Notes under the pieces: generated by a model
What the model was told of the DNA's origin: nothing
What the model saw: only the letters and a program-made list of their open reading frames with translations
Database searches by the model: none
In this document: positions 26,257 to 32,536 of the stretch, one piece after another
Numbering within the stretch: position 1 is the stretch's first letter
How the letters are laid out: each line of letters begins with the position of its first letter
Source: Pseudomonadota bacterium
Lineage (GTDB): Bacteria > Pseudomonadota > Gammaproteobacteria > Burkholderiales > Thiobacillaceae
Length of the DNA stretch: 64,000 nucleotides
Direction: 5' to 3'
Assembly: GCA_021802555.1 (NCBI GenBank)
Contig: JAJZRU010000002.1
Span: 1 to 64,000, forward strand
Translations under genes and position numbers: made by a program

Positions 26257-27009
26257 ATGAAGAAATTCTTCGTGGTGCAGCACAGCTACGCGGAATTTCT
26301 CGGCCCCATCGAAAAGCAGCTCGAATCGCGCGACATCGGCTTCCAGTACCTGCGCCCTTTTTTGGGCAACGACCTGCCGAGCTCGGCGCCCCAGCACGAT
26401 GCCTTGTGGCTCCTGGGTGGCGCTTATCCCATCACCGACACCGAGGCCTGCCCCTGGCTGCCCCAGGAGTACCGGCTGATGGAATATTTCCGCAAAGCCG
26501 GCCGGCCCATCGTGGGCATCGGCTTCGGCGGCCTTCTGGTGGCCCGGCTGGCCGGCGGCGAGGCGCATGCAGAGCCTTATTTCAACGCTTATTGGACCAC
26601 GGCGCGGAAAACCGCCGCAGGGGCGCAGGACCCGCTCGCCGCCGCGGTCGATGGGCGCGAGGTGCTGGTCATGTACAACGGCCGGGTCGATCTGCCGCAA
26701 GGGCTCGACCCCATTCTCGTCGATGACGACGGCCGCTGGCTCGCCGTGCGGCCGGATGCGGCGAGCTACGGCCTGCTGTTCCGTCCGGAAATGAAGCCGG
26801 GCATGATCGAAGACATGATCATGGAAGACAACCGGCCCCTGCCGGACCATATCGGCGACCTCCTGCAGCAGGCGCGGGAACGCTGGCCGGTGATGCAGCA
26901 GACCACCGCGCAGATCGCACTGGCCCTGGTCAGTGCCCTGGACCTCATGACCGAGCGGCGCAAGATGCCTGTCTTTGCTCTTAACCCTGCCGAGCCGAAA
27001 GAATCATGA
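26257..27009 (+). CDS. Class I glutamine-amidotransferase-like protein lacking the nucleophile Cys
   Basis: The 250-residue protein shows the triad-GATase layout: an N-terminal strand (MKKFFVVQHSYAEFLGPIE), LWLLGGAYPITD where GATases have the oxyanion glycines, and PIVGIGFGGLLVARL at the nucleophile elbow. The expected G-x-C-x-G reads GIGFGG here, so the catalytic Cys is replaced. The conserved late His-Glu pair is not obvious either: FRPEMKPGMIEDMI stands where HPE would be. It is probably a non-catalytic relative with a binding or scaffolding role. ATG at 26257 follows the LysR stop by 10 bp, and its own stop overlaps the next start (ATGA), so the three genes form an operon. Confidence 0.8.
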   Translation: MKKFFVVQHSYAEFLGPIEKQLESRDIGFQYLRPFLGNDLPSSAPQHDALWLLGGAYPITDTEACPWLPQEYRLMEYFRKAGRPIVGIGFGGLLVARLAGGEAHAEPYFNAYWTTARKTAAGAQDPLAAAVDGREVLVMYNGRVDLPQGLDPILVDDDGRWLAVRPDAASYGLLFRPEMKPGMIEDMIMEDNRPLPDHIGDLLQQARERWPVMQQTTAQIALALVSALDLMTERRKMPVFALNPAEPKES

Positions 27010-27380
27010 GCCTGGAAAGCAAGAAACTATTGCGCCTGTTCCGGCAGTTGGGCGAACAGCGCCGCAGCGCTTTGCTGGAATACGCCGAGTTTCTCGCCGG
27101 CCGCGAAGAGCGGCGCAGTGCCGAACTCGCCATGCAGCCTGTGGCGATCCCGCGCCCGGCGGAAGAAACGGTGGTGAAAGCCATCCAGCGCCTCATGAGC
27201 ACCTATCCCATGCTGGATCGGGGCAAACTGTTTTCCGAGGCATCCACGCAGATGACGCGGCATATCCTGCAGGGCGTACCCGCCACGGCGGTGATCGACG
27301 AACTAGAAATCGTCTTCCGCCGCCATTACGAGCTGCACGCGGGTACCGAGATCGCGGGCGAGGCGATCGAAGGGGAATGA
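27006..27380 (+). CDS. Conserved hypothetical protein, 124 aa
   Basis: The 124-residue soluble protein is mostly helical (LESKKLLRLFRQLGEQRRSALLEYAEFLAG), with a middle Pro-containing linker and a helix TRHILQGVPATAVIDELEIVF. I do not recognise a family; the first 35 residues recall DUF2281-type or antitoxin-like helices (SALLEYAEFLAGREE), but there is no toxin partner. The start ATG overlaps the stop of the amidotransferase-like gene by 4 bp, which indicates translational coupling and a joint function with that protein. It converges on arsB with 7 bp between stops. Confidence 0.7.
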   Translation: MSLESKKLLRLFRQLGEQRRSALLEYAEFLAGREERRSAELAMQPVAIPRPAEETVVKAIQRLMSTYPMLDRGKLFSEASTQMTRHILQGVPATAVIDELEIVFRRHYELHAGTEIAGEAIEGE

Positions 27381-27387
27381 CGGCCGC

Positions 27388-28701
27388 TCAGGCTGCCAGC
27401 AAGTGCAGCCAGACGGCCAGCGCGAGCAGCGTGGCGAGCAGCACCGGCGGTGTGATGATGAGGCCGACCCTGAGATAAAGGCGCCAGGAGATCGCTTCGC
27501 CCTTGCGCGCCAGGACGTGCAGCCAGAGCAGGGTTGCCAGGCTGCCGATGGGGGTGAACTTGGGGCCCAGGTCGCAGCCGATGACGTGGGCGTAAATCAT
27601 CGCTTCGCGCACGTTGGGCGCCAGGCCGTGGGCTTGGTCCAGCGCCAAGGCACCGACCAGCACGGTGGGCATGTTGTTCATCACCGCCGACAAGGCCGCG
27701 GACAGAAAGCCGGTGCCCACGCTGGCCAGCGTCAACCCCTGCCCGCCCAGCCATTGCAACACCTGGGCGAGGTAACCCGTGAGGCCGGCGTTCCTCAGGC
27801 CGTACACCACCAGGTACATCCCCAGGCTGAACAGGACGATCTGCCAGGGCGCCTCTTTGAGCACCTTGCGCACGGGGATATGGCCGCCGCGCCCGCGCCG
27901 CCACCAGCGCCCCGCCAAGGCCAGCATGAAGAGCGCCGCGATCCCCGTCACCAGGGAGATGGGAACGCGGTAGGCGGCGGTGACGAAATAGGCGACCAGC
28001 AGCACCAGGAGTACCGGCACGGCCCAGGCGAACACCAAGGGATCGCGCACCGCGCTGCGCGGGGCAGGCAGCGTTTCCACCGCATAGCGTGCCGGCACAT
28101 GGCGGCCGAAATACAGCCACAGCACCAGGAGTGTGGCGCCCAGGGCGGCGAGATCGACCGGCACCATGACCAGGGCATAGCGATCGAAAGGGATGCCGAA
28201 ATAACCGGCGGTGACGATGTTCACCAGATTGGAGATCACCAGCGGCAGCGAGGTGGTATCGGCCACGAAGCCGGTGGCGAGCACGAAGGCCAGCGCGGTG
28301 GCGGGCGTGAATCCCAGGGCCAGCAGCATGGCCAGCACGATGGGAGTGAGGATCAGGGCGGCGCCGTCGTTGGCGAAAAAGGCCGACACCAGCGCGCCCA
28401 GCACGATCACCAGAGGGAACAGGGCGCGGCCGTTGCCCTGTCCCAGGCGGGCCACATGCAGGGCGGCCCAATGAAAGAAGCCAGCCTCGTCGAGCAGCAG
28501 GGAGATGACGATGAGGGCGACGAAAGTGAAGGTGGCATCCCACACGATGTGCCACACCACCGCGATGTCCTGCCATTGCACGACACCCGACAGCAGGGCC
28601 AGCGCGGCGCCCAGCAGGGCGCCCCAGCCTATGCCCAGGCCGCGCGGCTGGACGATGACCAATACGAGGGTGAAGGCGAATACCGCCAGGGCCGTCAACA
28701 T
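27388..28701 (-). CDS. arsB: Arsenite efflux membrane protein ArsB
   Basis: This is the inner-membrane As(III)/Sb(III) antiporter of the ArsB family, 437 residues with about 12 helices. Recognisable segments are [59 protein letters not shown] and [19 protein letters not shown], all typical of ArsB rather than ACR3. It is the last gene of arsR-arsI-arsC-arsB, 39 bp after arsC. It would export arsenite made by ArsC or released by ArsI. No arsA ATPase gene is present, so it would work as a secondary carrier. Confidence 0.93.
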   Translation of the reverse strand: MLTALAVFAFTLVLVIVQPRGLGIGWGALLGAALALLSGVVQWQDIAVVWHIVWDATFTFVALIVISLLLDEAGFFHWAALHVARLGQGNGRALFPLVIVLGALVSAFFANDGAALILTPIVLAMLLALGFTPATALAFVLATGFVADTTSLPLVISNLVNIVTAGYFGIPFDRYALVMVPVDLAALGATLLVLWLYFGRHVPARYAVETLPAPRSAVRDPLVFAWAVPVLLVLLVAYFVTAAYRVPISLVTGIAALFMLALAGRWWRRGRGGHIPVRKVLKEAPWQIVLFSLGMYLVVYGLRNAGLTGYLAQVLQWLGGQGLTLASVGTGFLSAALSAVMNNMPTVLVGALALDQAHGLAPNVREAMIYAHVIGCDLGPKFTPIGSLATLLWLHVLARKGEAISWRLYLRVGLIITPPVLLATLLALAVWLHLLAA

Positions 28702-28740
28702 GGGAAGGGGGCGATGAAGCGCGCCGGTGGGATGCGGGCG

Positions 28741-29244
28741 TCAGCCGGGCTGGGACTGGCCGATTTCCTTGAGGCGCGTCTTCAGGCTCATGGCGTCGAG
28801 CTTGTCCAGCGGCAACTGCATGAACAAGTCCAGGCGATGGCGCAGCGTGCGCCAGGCCTGTTGGAACGCCTGGTCGATCTGTTCTTGCGTGCCCTGCGCT
28901 TTGGCCGGGTCGGGGACACCGAAATGAGCGGTGACGGGATGCCCAGGCCACACCGGGCAGGCTTCCCCGGCCGCGTTGTCGCACACCGTGAAAATGAAAT
29001 CCATCTGCGGCGCATCCGGGGTGGAGAACTCCTCCCAGGACTTGCTGCGCAATCCGGTCGTATCCATACCCTGGGCCTGCAGCAGGCGGATGGCGCCGGG
29101 GTTCACTTTGCCGGTGGGCTGGCTGCCTGCGCTGAAGCCGCGGAAACGGCCTTTGCCCAGCAGGTTGACCAAGGCCTCGCCCAGGATCGAGCGGGCGGAA
29201 TTGCCGGTGCAAAGGATCAGCACGTTGTAGGTCTTGTCGTTCAT
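28741..29244 (-). CDS. arsC: Thioredoxin-type arsenate reductase ArsC
   Basis: This cytosolic enzyme reduces arsenate to arsenite, 167 residues, with the low-molecular-weight tyrosine phosphatase fold. Active Cys12 sits in LCTGNSARS (Cx5R), with Cys88 in TVCDN and Cys96 in EACPVWPG, the three cysteines of the thioredoxin-coupled ArsC mechanism. Asp and Pro of VPDPA supply the acid loop. I chose ATG at 29244, which overlaps the arsI stop by 4 bp (ATGA); the open frame above it belongs to arsI in another frame. A C-terminal extension of about 30 residues (RLDLFMQLPLDKLDAMSL) is longer than in S. aureus ArsC and common in proteobacteria. Confidence 0.93.
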   Translation of the reverse strand: MNDKTYNVLILCTGNSARSILGEALVNLLGKGRFRGFSAGSQPTGKVNPGAIRLLQAQGMDTTGLRSKSWEEFSTPDAPQMDFIFTVCDNAAGEACPVWPGHPVTAHFGVPDPAKAQGTQEQIDQAFQQAWRTLRHRLDLFMQLPLDKLDAMSLKTRLKEIGQSQPG

Positions 29245-29702
29245 CGGGTTTGGGCTTTGAAAGGGGAGAAATCGATGGCGGTCATGTCCGGGGTGGGGGC
29301 GCAGCAGGCCGAGCGTCCGGTTTCGTCGCCGCCGAAAGTGGGGACGCTGTCCAGGGTGTGATAGGACTCCCAGGCGATGCCTTGGGGATCCAGGGTCCAG
29401 TGCTTGTCGGAACGGGCATAGCAGCAGGCCGTGCCCATCTGGCTCTGTTTGGGCAGGTGGGCGGCATCCAGGCGCGCGTTCATTTCCGCCAGCTCTTCGG
29501 CGCTTTCCACCTGGATGCCCAGATGGTCCAGCCCGGCTTTGCCGCTGCGGGTGGAGATGGCGAAATTGACGCGCGGATCGTCCAGCATCCACTTGGCGTA
29601 ATCGTCTTTCACCACCGTGGGGGCGGCGGCGAACAGGCCGCTGTAGAAGCGGATGCTGGTTTCAAGATCGGCGACGCCGAGATGCACGTGCAGTCGTTTC
29701 AT
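29241..29702 (-). CDS. arsI: ArsI/CadI-type organoarsenical C-As lyase
   Basis: This is a non-heme Fe(II) dioxygenase of the vicinal oxygen chelate fold, 153 residues, which removes the methyl or aryl group from trivalent organoarsenicals. HVHLGVADLETS starts the first VOC repeat. The vicinal cysteines Cys93-Cys94 lie in TACCYARSDK, the arsenic-binding pair known in ArsI. Metal ligands fit His5 or His7, His60 (LDHLGIQ) and a Glu in WESYH. I prefer ATG at 29702, since AAGGGA lies six bases upstream; ATG at 29708 would touch it. It overlaps arsR by 41 bp and arsC by 4 bp. The C-terminal CCAPTPDMTAIDF is a typical family tail. Confidence 0.9.
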   Translation of the reverse strand: MKRLHVHLGVADLETSIRFYSGLFAAAPTVVKDDYAKWMLDDPRVNFAISTRSGKAGLDHLGIQVESAEELAEMNARLDAAHLPKQSQMGTACCYARSDKHWTLDPQGIAWESYHTLDSVPTFGGDETGRSACCAPTPDMTAIDFSPFKAQTR

Positions 29703-30033
29703 GGGCATTCCCTTCGGTTTGGCAGGAGGGGGCGGGCGCCTCGCAACTGGCTCCGCCGCAACAGTTTTCCGTGAGGTAGGCCAGCAGCGCGTTCATCGCC
29801 TGAAAGCGGGCCTGATAAAAGACATAGCGGCCTGCCTGGCGCGATTCCACGAGACCGGCGTGGGCCAACGCCTTGAGATGGAAGGACAGCGTCGCCGGCG
29901 GAATGTCCAGGGCCTGCGCGATGTCCCCTGCCGCCTTGCCTGCAGGGCCGGCTTGCACGAGCAAACGGAACACCTCCAGGCGAGAAGCCTGGGCCAGCGC
30001 GGCAAGGGCCAAGACGGCGGCATCGGAATCCAC
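29662..30033 (-). CDS. arsR: ArsR-family arsenic-responsive repressor
   Basis: A 123-residue winged-helix repressor has ALAALAQASRLEVFRLL, the recognition helix PPATLSFHLKALAHAGLV and the beta wing GRYVFYQA. The alpha-3 CVC metal site of the plasmid R773 type is absent. Instead the C-terminus holds Cys91-Cys92, Cys97 and Cys104 (ENCCGGASC), the arrangement I associate with Acidithiobacillus-type ArsR. The start is GTG at 30033. It is first in arsR-arsI-arsC-arsB and its 3' end runs 41 bp into arsI. It would repress the operon from the A/T-rich dyad just upstream until As(III) or methyl-As(III) binds. Confidence 0.92.
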   Translation of the reverse strand: MDSDAAVLALAALAQASRLEVFRLLVQAGPAGKAAGDIAQALDIPPATLSFHLKALAHAGLVESRQAGRYVFYQARFQAMNALLAYLTENCCGGASCEAPAPSCQTEGNAHETTARASRRRRS

Positions 30034-30039
30034 GTTTTC

Positions 30040-30064
30040 ATTATTTTATAAATATAAAAATAAT
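30040..30064 (-). promoter_or_regulatory. A/T-only dyad upstream of arsR, likely ArsR operator
   Basis: These 25 bp contain only A and T, in otherwise GC-rich DNA. The half-sites ATTATTTTATA and TATAAAAATAAT are near-perfect inverted repeats around two A residues. The block ends 6 bp before the arsR GTG codon. It would hold the -10 element (several TATA-like hexamers) and the operator together. An imperfect dyad next to the promoter is usual for ArsR autoregulation. Confidence 0.6.
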
Positions 30065-30069
30065 GCAAG

Positions 30070-30097
30070 AAAAAAATCCGCCCGGCGGGCGGATTTT
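30070..30097 (-). terminator. Rho-independent terminator after efp
   Basis: The stem ATCCGCCC (30076-30083) pairs with GGGCGGAT (30087-30094) around a GGC loop. On the minus strand it is followed by a run of seven T (30075-30069). It ends the earP-efp unit, and flanking A and T residues lengthen the stem. Confidence 0.85.
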
Positions 30098-30104
30098 CGG
30101 AAGA

Positions 30105-30665
30105 TTAGCTCACGCGTTTTTTGAACTCGTTGGTGCGGGTGTCGATCTCGATCTTGTCGCCGATTTCCACGAAAGCGGGAACGGGGATTTCCAGTCCGGT
30201 GCCTTTCAGCTTGGCCGGTTTCATCACCTTGCCGGAGGTGTCGCCGCGCACCGCGGGTTCGGTGTATTCGACTTCGCGCACCACGCTGGTGGGGAGTTCC
30301 ACAGAGATGGCGCGGCCGTTGTAGAACACCATCTCGCAGGGCATGCCATCCTCCAGATAGTTGAGGGCGTCGCCCAGGCTGTCGCCTTCCACTTCGTACT
30401 GATTGTATTCGGCGTCCATGAAGACGTAGAGGGGATCGGCGAAGTAGGAATAGGTGCACTCCTTGCGATCCAGGGTGACCATCTCGAATTTCTCGTCCGC
30501 CTTGTACACGGTTTCGGAGGTCTGGCCGGTCAGCAAATTCTTCATCTTCATCTTTACCACCGACGCGTTGCGGCCGGATTTGGAGAATTCGGCCTTTTGC
30601 ACGACCATGGCGTCGCTGCCCACCATGAAGACGTTGCCGGTGCGGAGTTCCTGTGCGGTTTTCAT
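30105..30665 (-). CDS. efp: Elongation factor P (EarP-rhamnosylated type)
   Basis: This translation factor relieves ribosome stalling at polyproline stretches; 186 residues is the standard length. The modification loop reads FSKSGRNAS with Arg32 at the tip, where E. coli EF-P has Lys34. Arg32 is the residue rhamnosylated by EarP in betaproteobacteria, pseudomonads and neisserias. The earP gene is immediately upstream on the same strand (35 bp), so modifier and target are co-transcribed. The three-domain layout is complete, ending [16 protein letters not shown] strong terminator follows. Confidence 0.96.
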   Translation of the reverse strand: MKTAQELRTGNVFMVGSDAMVVQKAEFSKSGRNASVVKMKMKNLLTGQTSETVYKADEKFEMVTLDRKECTYSYFADPLYVFMDAEYNQYEVEGDSLGDALNYLEDGMPCEMVFYNGRAISVELPTSVVREVEYTEPAVRGDTSGKVMKPAKLKGTGLEIPVPAFVEIGDKIEIDTRTNEFKKRVS

Positions 30666-30700
30666 ACTGCTACTGCCTGCCTGGAGAAATAAACTCGAAA

Positions 30701-31816
30701 TTATATCTTGCCGGCGATGAAAATTACCAGCTGGCTTGCCAAATCCGGCTGCCCGCGCAATTGTCTTTCCCAGGCTGCGGCGTGCCGACGGAGGACTTCC
30801 AGTCCATCGGCCAGGGCCGGCCAGGCCGCGGCCGGCGAGGCGGACTCGTTCCAGGCCTCATGAAAGCGTGCCAGCGCCAAGGCCGCGGAGGGAGGCAGGG
30901 TTCGGGTGTAGCGGCGCAGGAAGGCTTCCAGTTTGGCGAGATGGGCCCGATCCGCTTGCCGGTAGATATGCCAGACGAAGGGGCGCGCCGCCCATTGTGC
31001 GCGCACGAAAGAATCTTCCCCGCGCACGAAGTTGAGGTCGCAGGCCCACAGCAGCCGATCGTATTCCTCCTGGCTCAGGAAAGGCAGCGGCCGCACCTCC
31101 AGATTGCCTTGGAGCCAGGGAGCGCGAATGCCGGCGCTGTGCCATGCGGGGTTGTTCTCGCCCCCGGGCGTGAGCGCCAGGATGGGGCGCTCGCCTTGCG
31201 CCCACGTCTCGAACAGGGAGAGGAGGGCCGCATCGGGGTAGCAGAAGAGCGAGACGACCAGCGTGTTCTCCTCCGGCACGGCGAGATTCAGGCCGCGCCA
31301 GAATGCCTGCGGGTCATGCTGTGCAGCCTCCCGTTTGGCCGTGAGATCCCGCTCGCGCAGAACCCCGCCGGTGCGCGCGGTGAAGCCGGGGTAAAAGAAA
31401 TACTGCGTGAGCGGCAGGCGCGGATGGGGGGAAGGCAGGCCGTGGCAGCTCTCCACCCAGGCTTCCGCACTTAGATATTCCAGGTTGATCCACACGGGCG
31501 CGGGCCGGCGCCTGGCCATGGCGTCGAGGAAGCGCTGCGGCAGCGGGCAGCCGAAAGCCTCGATCACCGCGTCGCTGGGCGCTACTTCCGGGAAATCTGC
31601 CGGCCAATGGCGTATCTCCACGCCCTGGATATGCTGGCGCGGCATGGCCGGATCGAGGCGCGGTTCCATTTTTCCCAGCACGTCCAGCCGGTCGAGCCAC
31701 AGGCGCACCTGCAGCGCGTGTTCGCCGGCCAGCTGGCACGCGAGGCGCCAGGCGATGCCGGCGTCGCCATAGTTGTCGACGACCCGGCAGAAAAGATCCA
31801 GCGTGCGATGCGCCAT
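30701..31816 (-). CDS. earP: EF-P arginine rhamnosyltransferase EarP
   Basis: This glycosyltransferase transfers rhamnose from dTDP-rhamnose to Arg32 of EF-P. The 371-residue protein begins [22 protein letters not shown], the conserved EarP opening with the catalytic Asp in NYGD. Other family marks are [21 protein letters not shown] and [23 protein letters not shown], where the Asp/Glu of RGEDS binds the sugar donor. ATG at 31816 is only four bases downstream of the rpmA terminator hairpin and no ribosome site is visible, yet the conserved N-terminus rules out a later start. It precedes efp by 35 bp. No dTDP-rhamnose synthesis genes (rmlABCD) are in the window. Confidence 0.95.
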   Translation of the reverse strand: MAHRTLDLFCRVVDNYGDAGIAWRLACQLAGEHALQVRLWLDRLDVLGKMEPRLDPAMPRQHIQGVEIRHWPADFPEVAPSDAVIEAFGCPLPQRFLDAMARRRPAPVWINLEYLSAEAWVESCHGLPSPHPRLPLTQYFFYPGFTARTGGVLRERDLTAKREAAQHDPQAFWRGLNLAVPEENTLVVSLFCYPDAALLSLFETWAQGERPILALTPGGENNPAWHSAGIRAPWLQGNLEVRPLPFLSQEEYDRLLWACDLNFVRGEDSFVRAQWAARPFVWHIYRQADRAHLAKLEAFLRRYTRTLPPSAALALARFHEAWNESASPAAAWPALADGLEVLRRHAAAWERQLRGQPDLASQLVIFIAGKI

Positions 31817-31820
31817 CAGG

Positions 31821-31845
31821 AAAAAAAACCGGCCTTGCGGCCGGT
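31821..31845 (-). terminator. Rho-independent terminator after rpmA
   Basis: The stem ACCGGCC (31828-31834) pairs with GGCCGGT (31839-31845) around TTGC. On the minus strand it is followed by eight T (31828-31821). It lies 34 bp after the rpmA stop and ends just four bases before the earP start codon. Confidence 0.85.
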
Positions 31846-31879
31846 CGGTGTTCGATCAGTCTCCGACGACTGTTTTTTA

Positions 31880-32143
31880 TCAGGCCGCGGCGGGTTCGAC
31901 GCGTACGGTGCGGCGTTTGGCGGCGCCTTTGACTTCGAATTTTACCACGCCGTCGACCCTGGCAAACAGCGTGTGATCCTTGCCCATGCCGACATTGGGG
32001 CCGGGGTGGTATTCGGTGCCGCGCTGGCGCACCAGGATGTTGCCGGCCAGCACTTCTTCGCCGCCGTAGCGCTTGACGCCCAGGCGTTTGGCTTCTGAAT
32101 CGCGGCCGTTGCGGGAGCTGCCGCCTGCTTTCTTGTGGGCCAT
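31880..32143 (-). CDS. rpmA: 50S ribosomal protein L27
   Basis: The sequence is the 87-residue L27, which begins [20 protein letters not shown]. Its flexible N-terminus reaches the peptidyl-transferase centre. There is no N-terminal extension of the kind cleaved in Firmicutes. It lies 15 bp after rplU and both share the promoter inside the end of ccoI. A terminator follows at 31821-31845. The usual neighbour obgE is not next to it here. Confidence 0.97.
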   Translation of the reverse strand: MAHKKAGGSSRNGRDSEAKRLGVKRYGGEEVLAGNILVRQRGTEYHPGPNVGMGKDHTLFARVDGVVKFEVKGAAKRRTVRVEPAAA

Positions 32144-32158
32144 GGATGTTCTCCTGTG

Positions 32159-32470
32159 TCAGGCCGAAATGCCGCCGATTTGGACTTCGGTGTAGTCCTG
32201 GCGGTGGCCCTGGGTTTTGCGATAGTGCTTGCGGCGGCGCATCTTGAAGATGATGATCTTGTCGCCGCGGCCGTGGGACAGCACCGTGGCCTTCACGGCG
32301 GCGCCGGAGAGCAGGGGGGCGCCGGCCTGGATCTTGTCGCCGTCGGCCACCAGCAGCACCTGGTCGAAGGTCACTTCGCTGCCCACGTCGGCGGGGAGTT
32401 TTTCGATTTTCAGTTTGTCGCCGGCCGCGACGCGATACTGCTTGCCGCCGGTTTTGATGACCGCATACAT
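32159..32470 (-). CDS. rplU: 50S ribosomal protein L21
   Basis: The 103-residue L21 has the typical opening [20 protein letters not shown] and an ending with a basic stretch ([19 protein letters not shown]) that binds 23S rRNA. It is the first gene of rplU-rpmA. A good sigma-70 promoter sits 38 bp before the start codon, within the last codons of ccoI. Length and motifs match the family closely. Confidence 0.97.
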   Translation of the reverse strand: MYAVIKTGGKQYRVAAGDKLKIEKLPADVGSEVTFDQVLLVADGDKIQAGAPLLSGAAVKATVLSHGRGDKIIIFKMRRRKHYRKTQGHRQDYTEVQIGGISA

Positions 32471-32507
32471 GCGAGCGCTCCTGGGGAGTGGTCTCGGAAA
32501 GCCAGCA

Positions 32508-32536
32508 AATATACCGTATCAGGCCGGCCTGGTCAA
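32508..32536 (-). promoter_or_regulatory. Sigma-70 promoter for rplU-rpmA
   Basis: On the minus strand TTGACC (32536-32531) and TATATT (32513-32508) are separated by exactly 17 bp. The -35 box lies inside the last codons of ccoI, which is transcribed in the same direction. The rplU start codon follows 38 bp after the -10 box. Confidence 0.75.
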
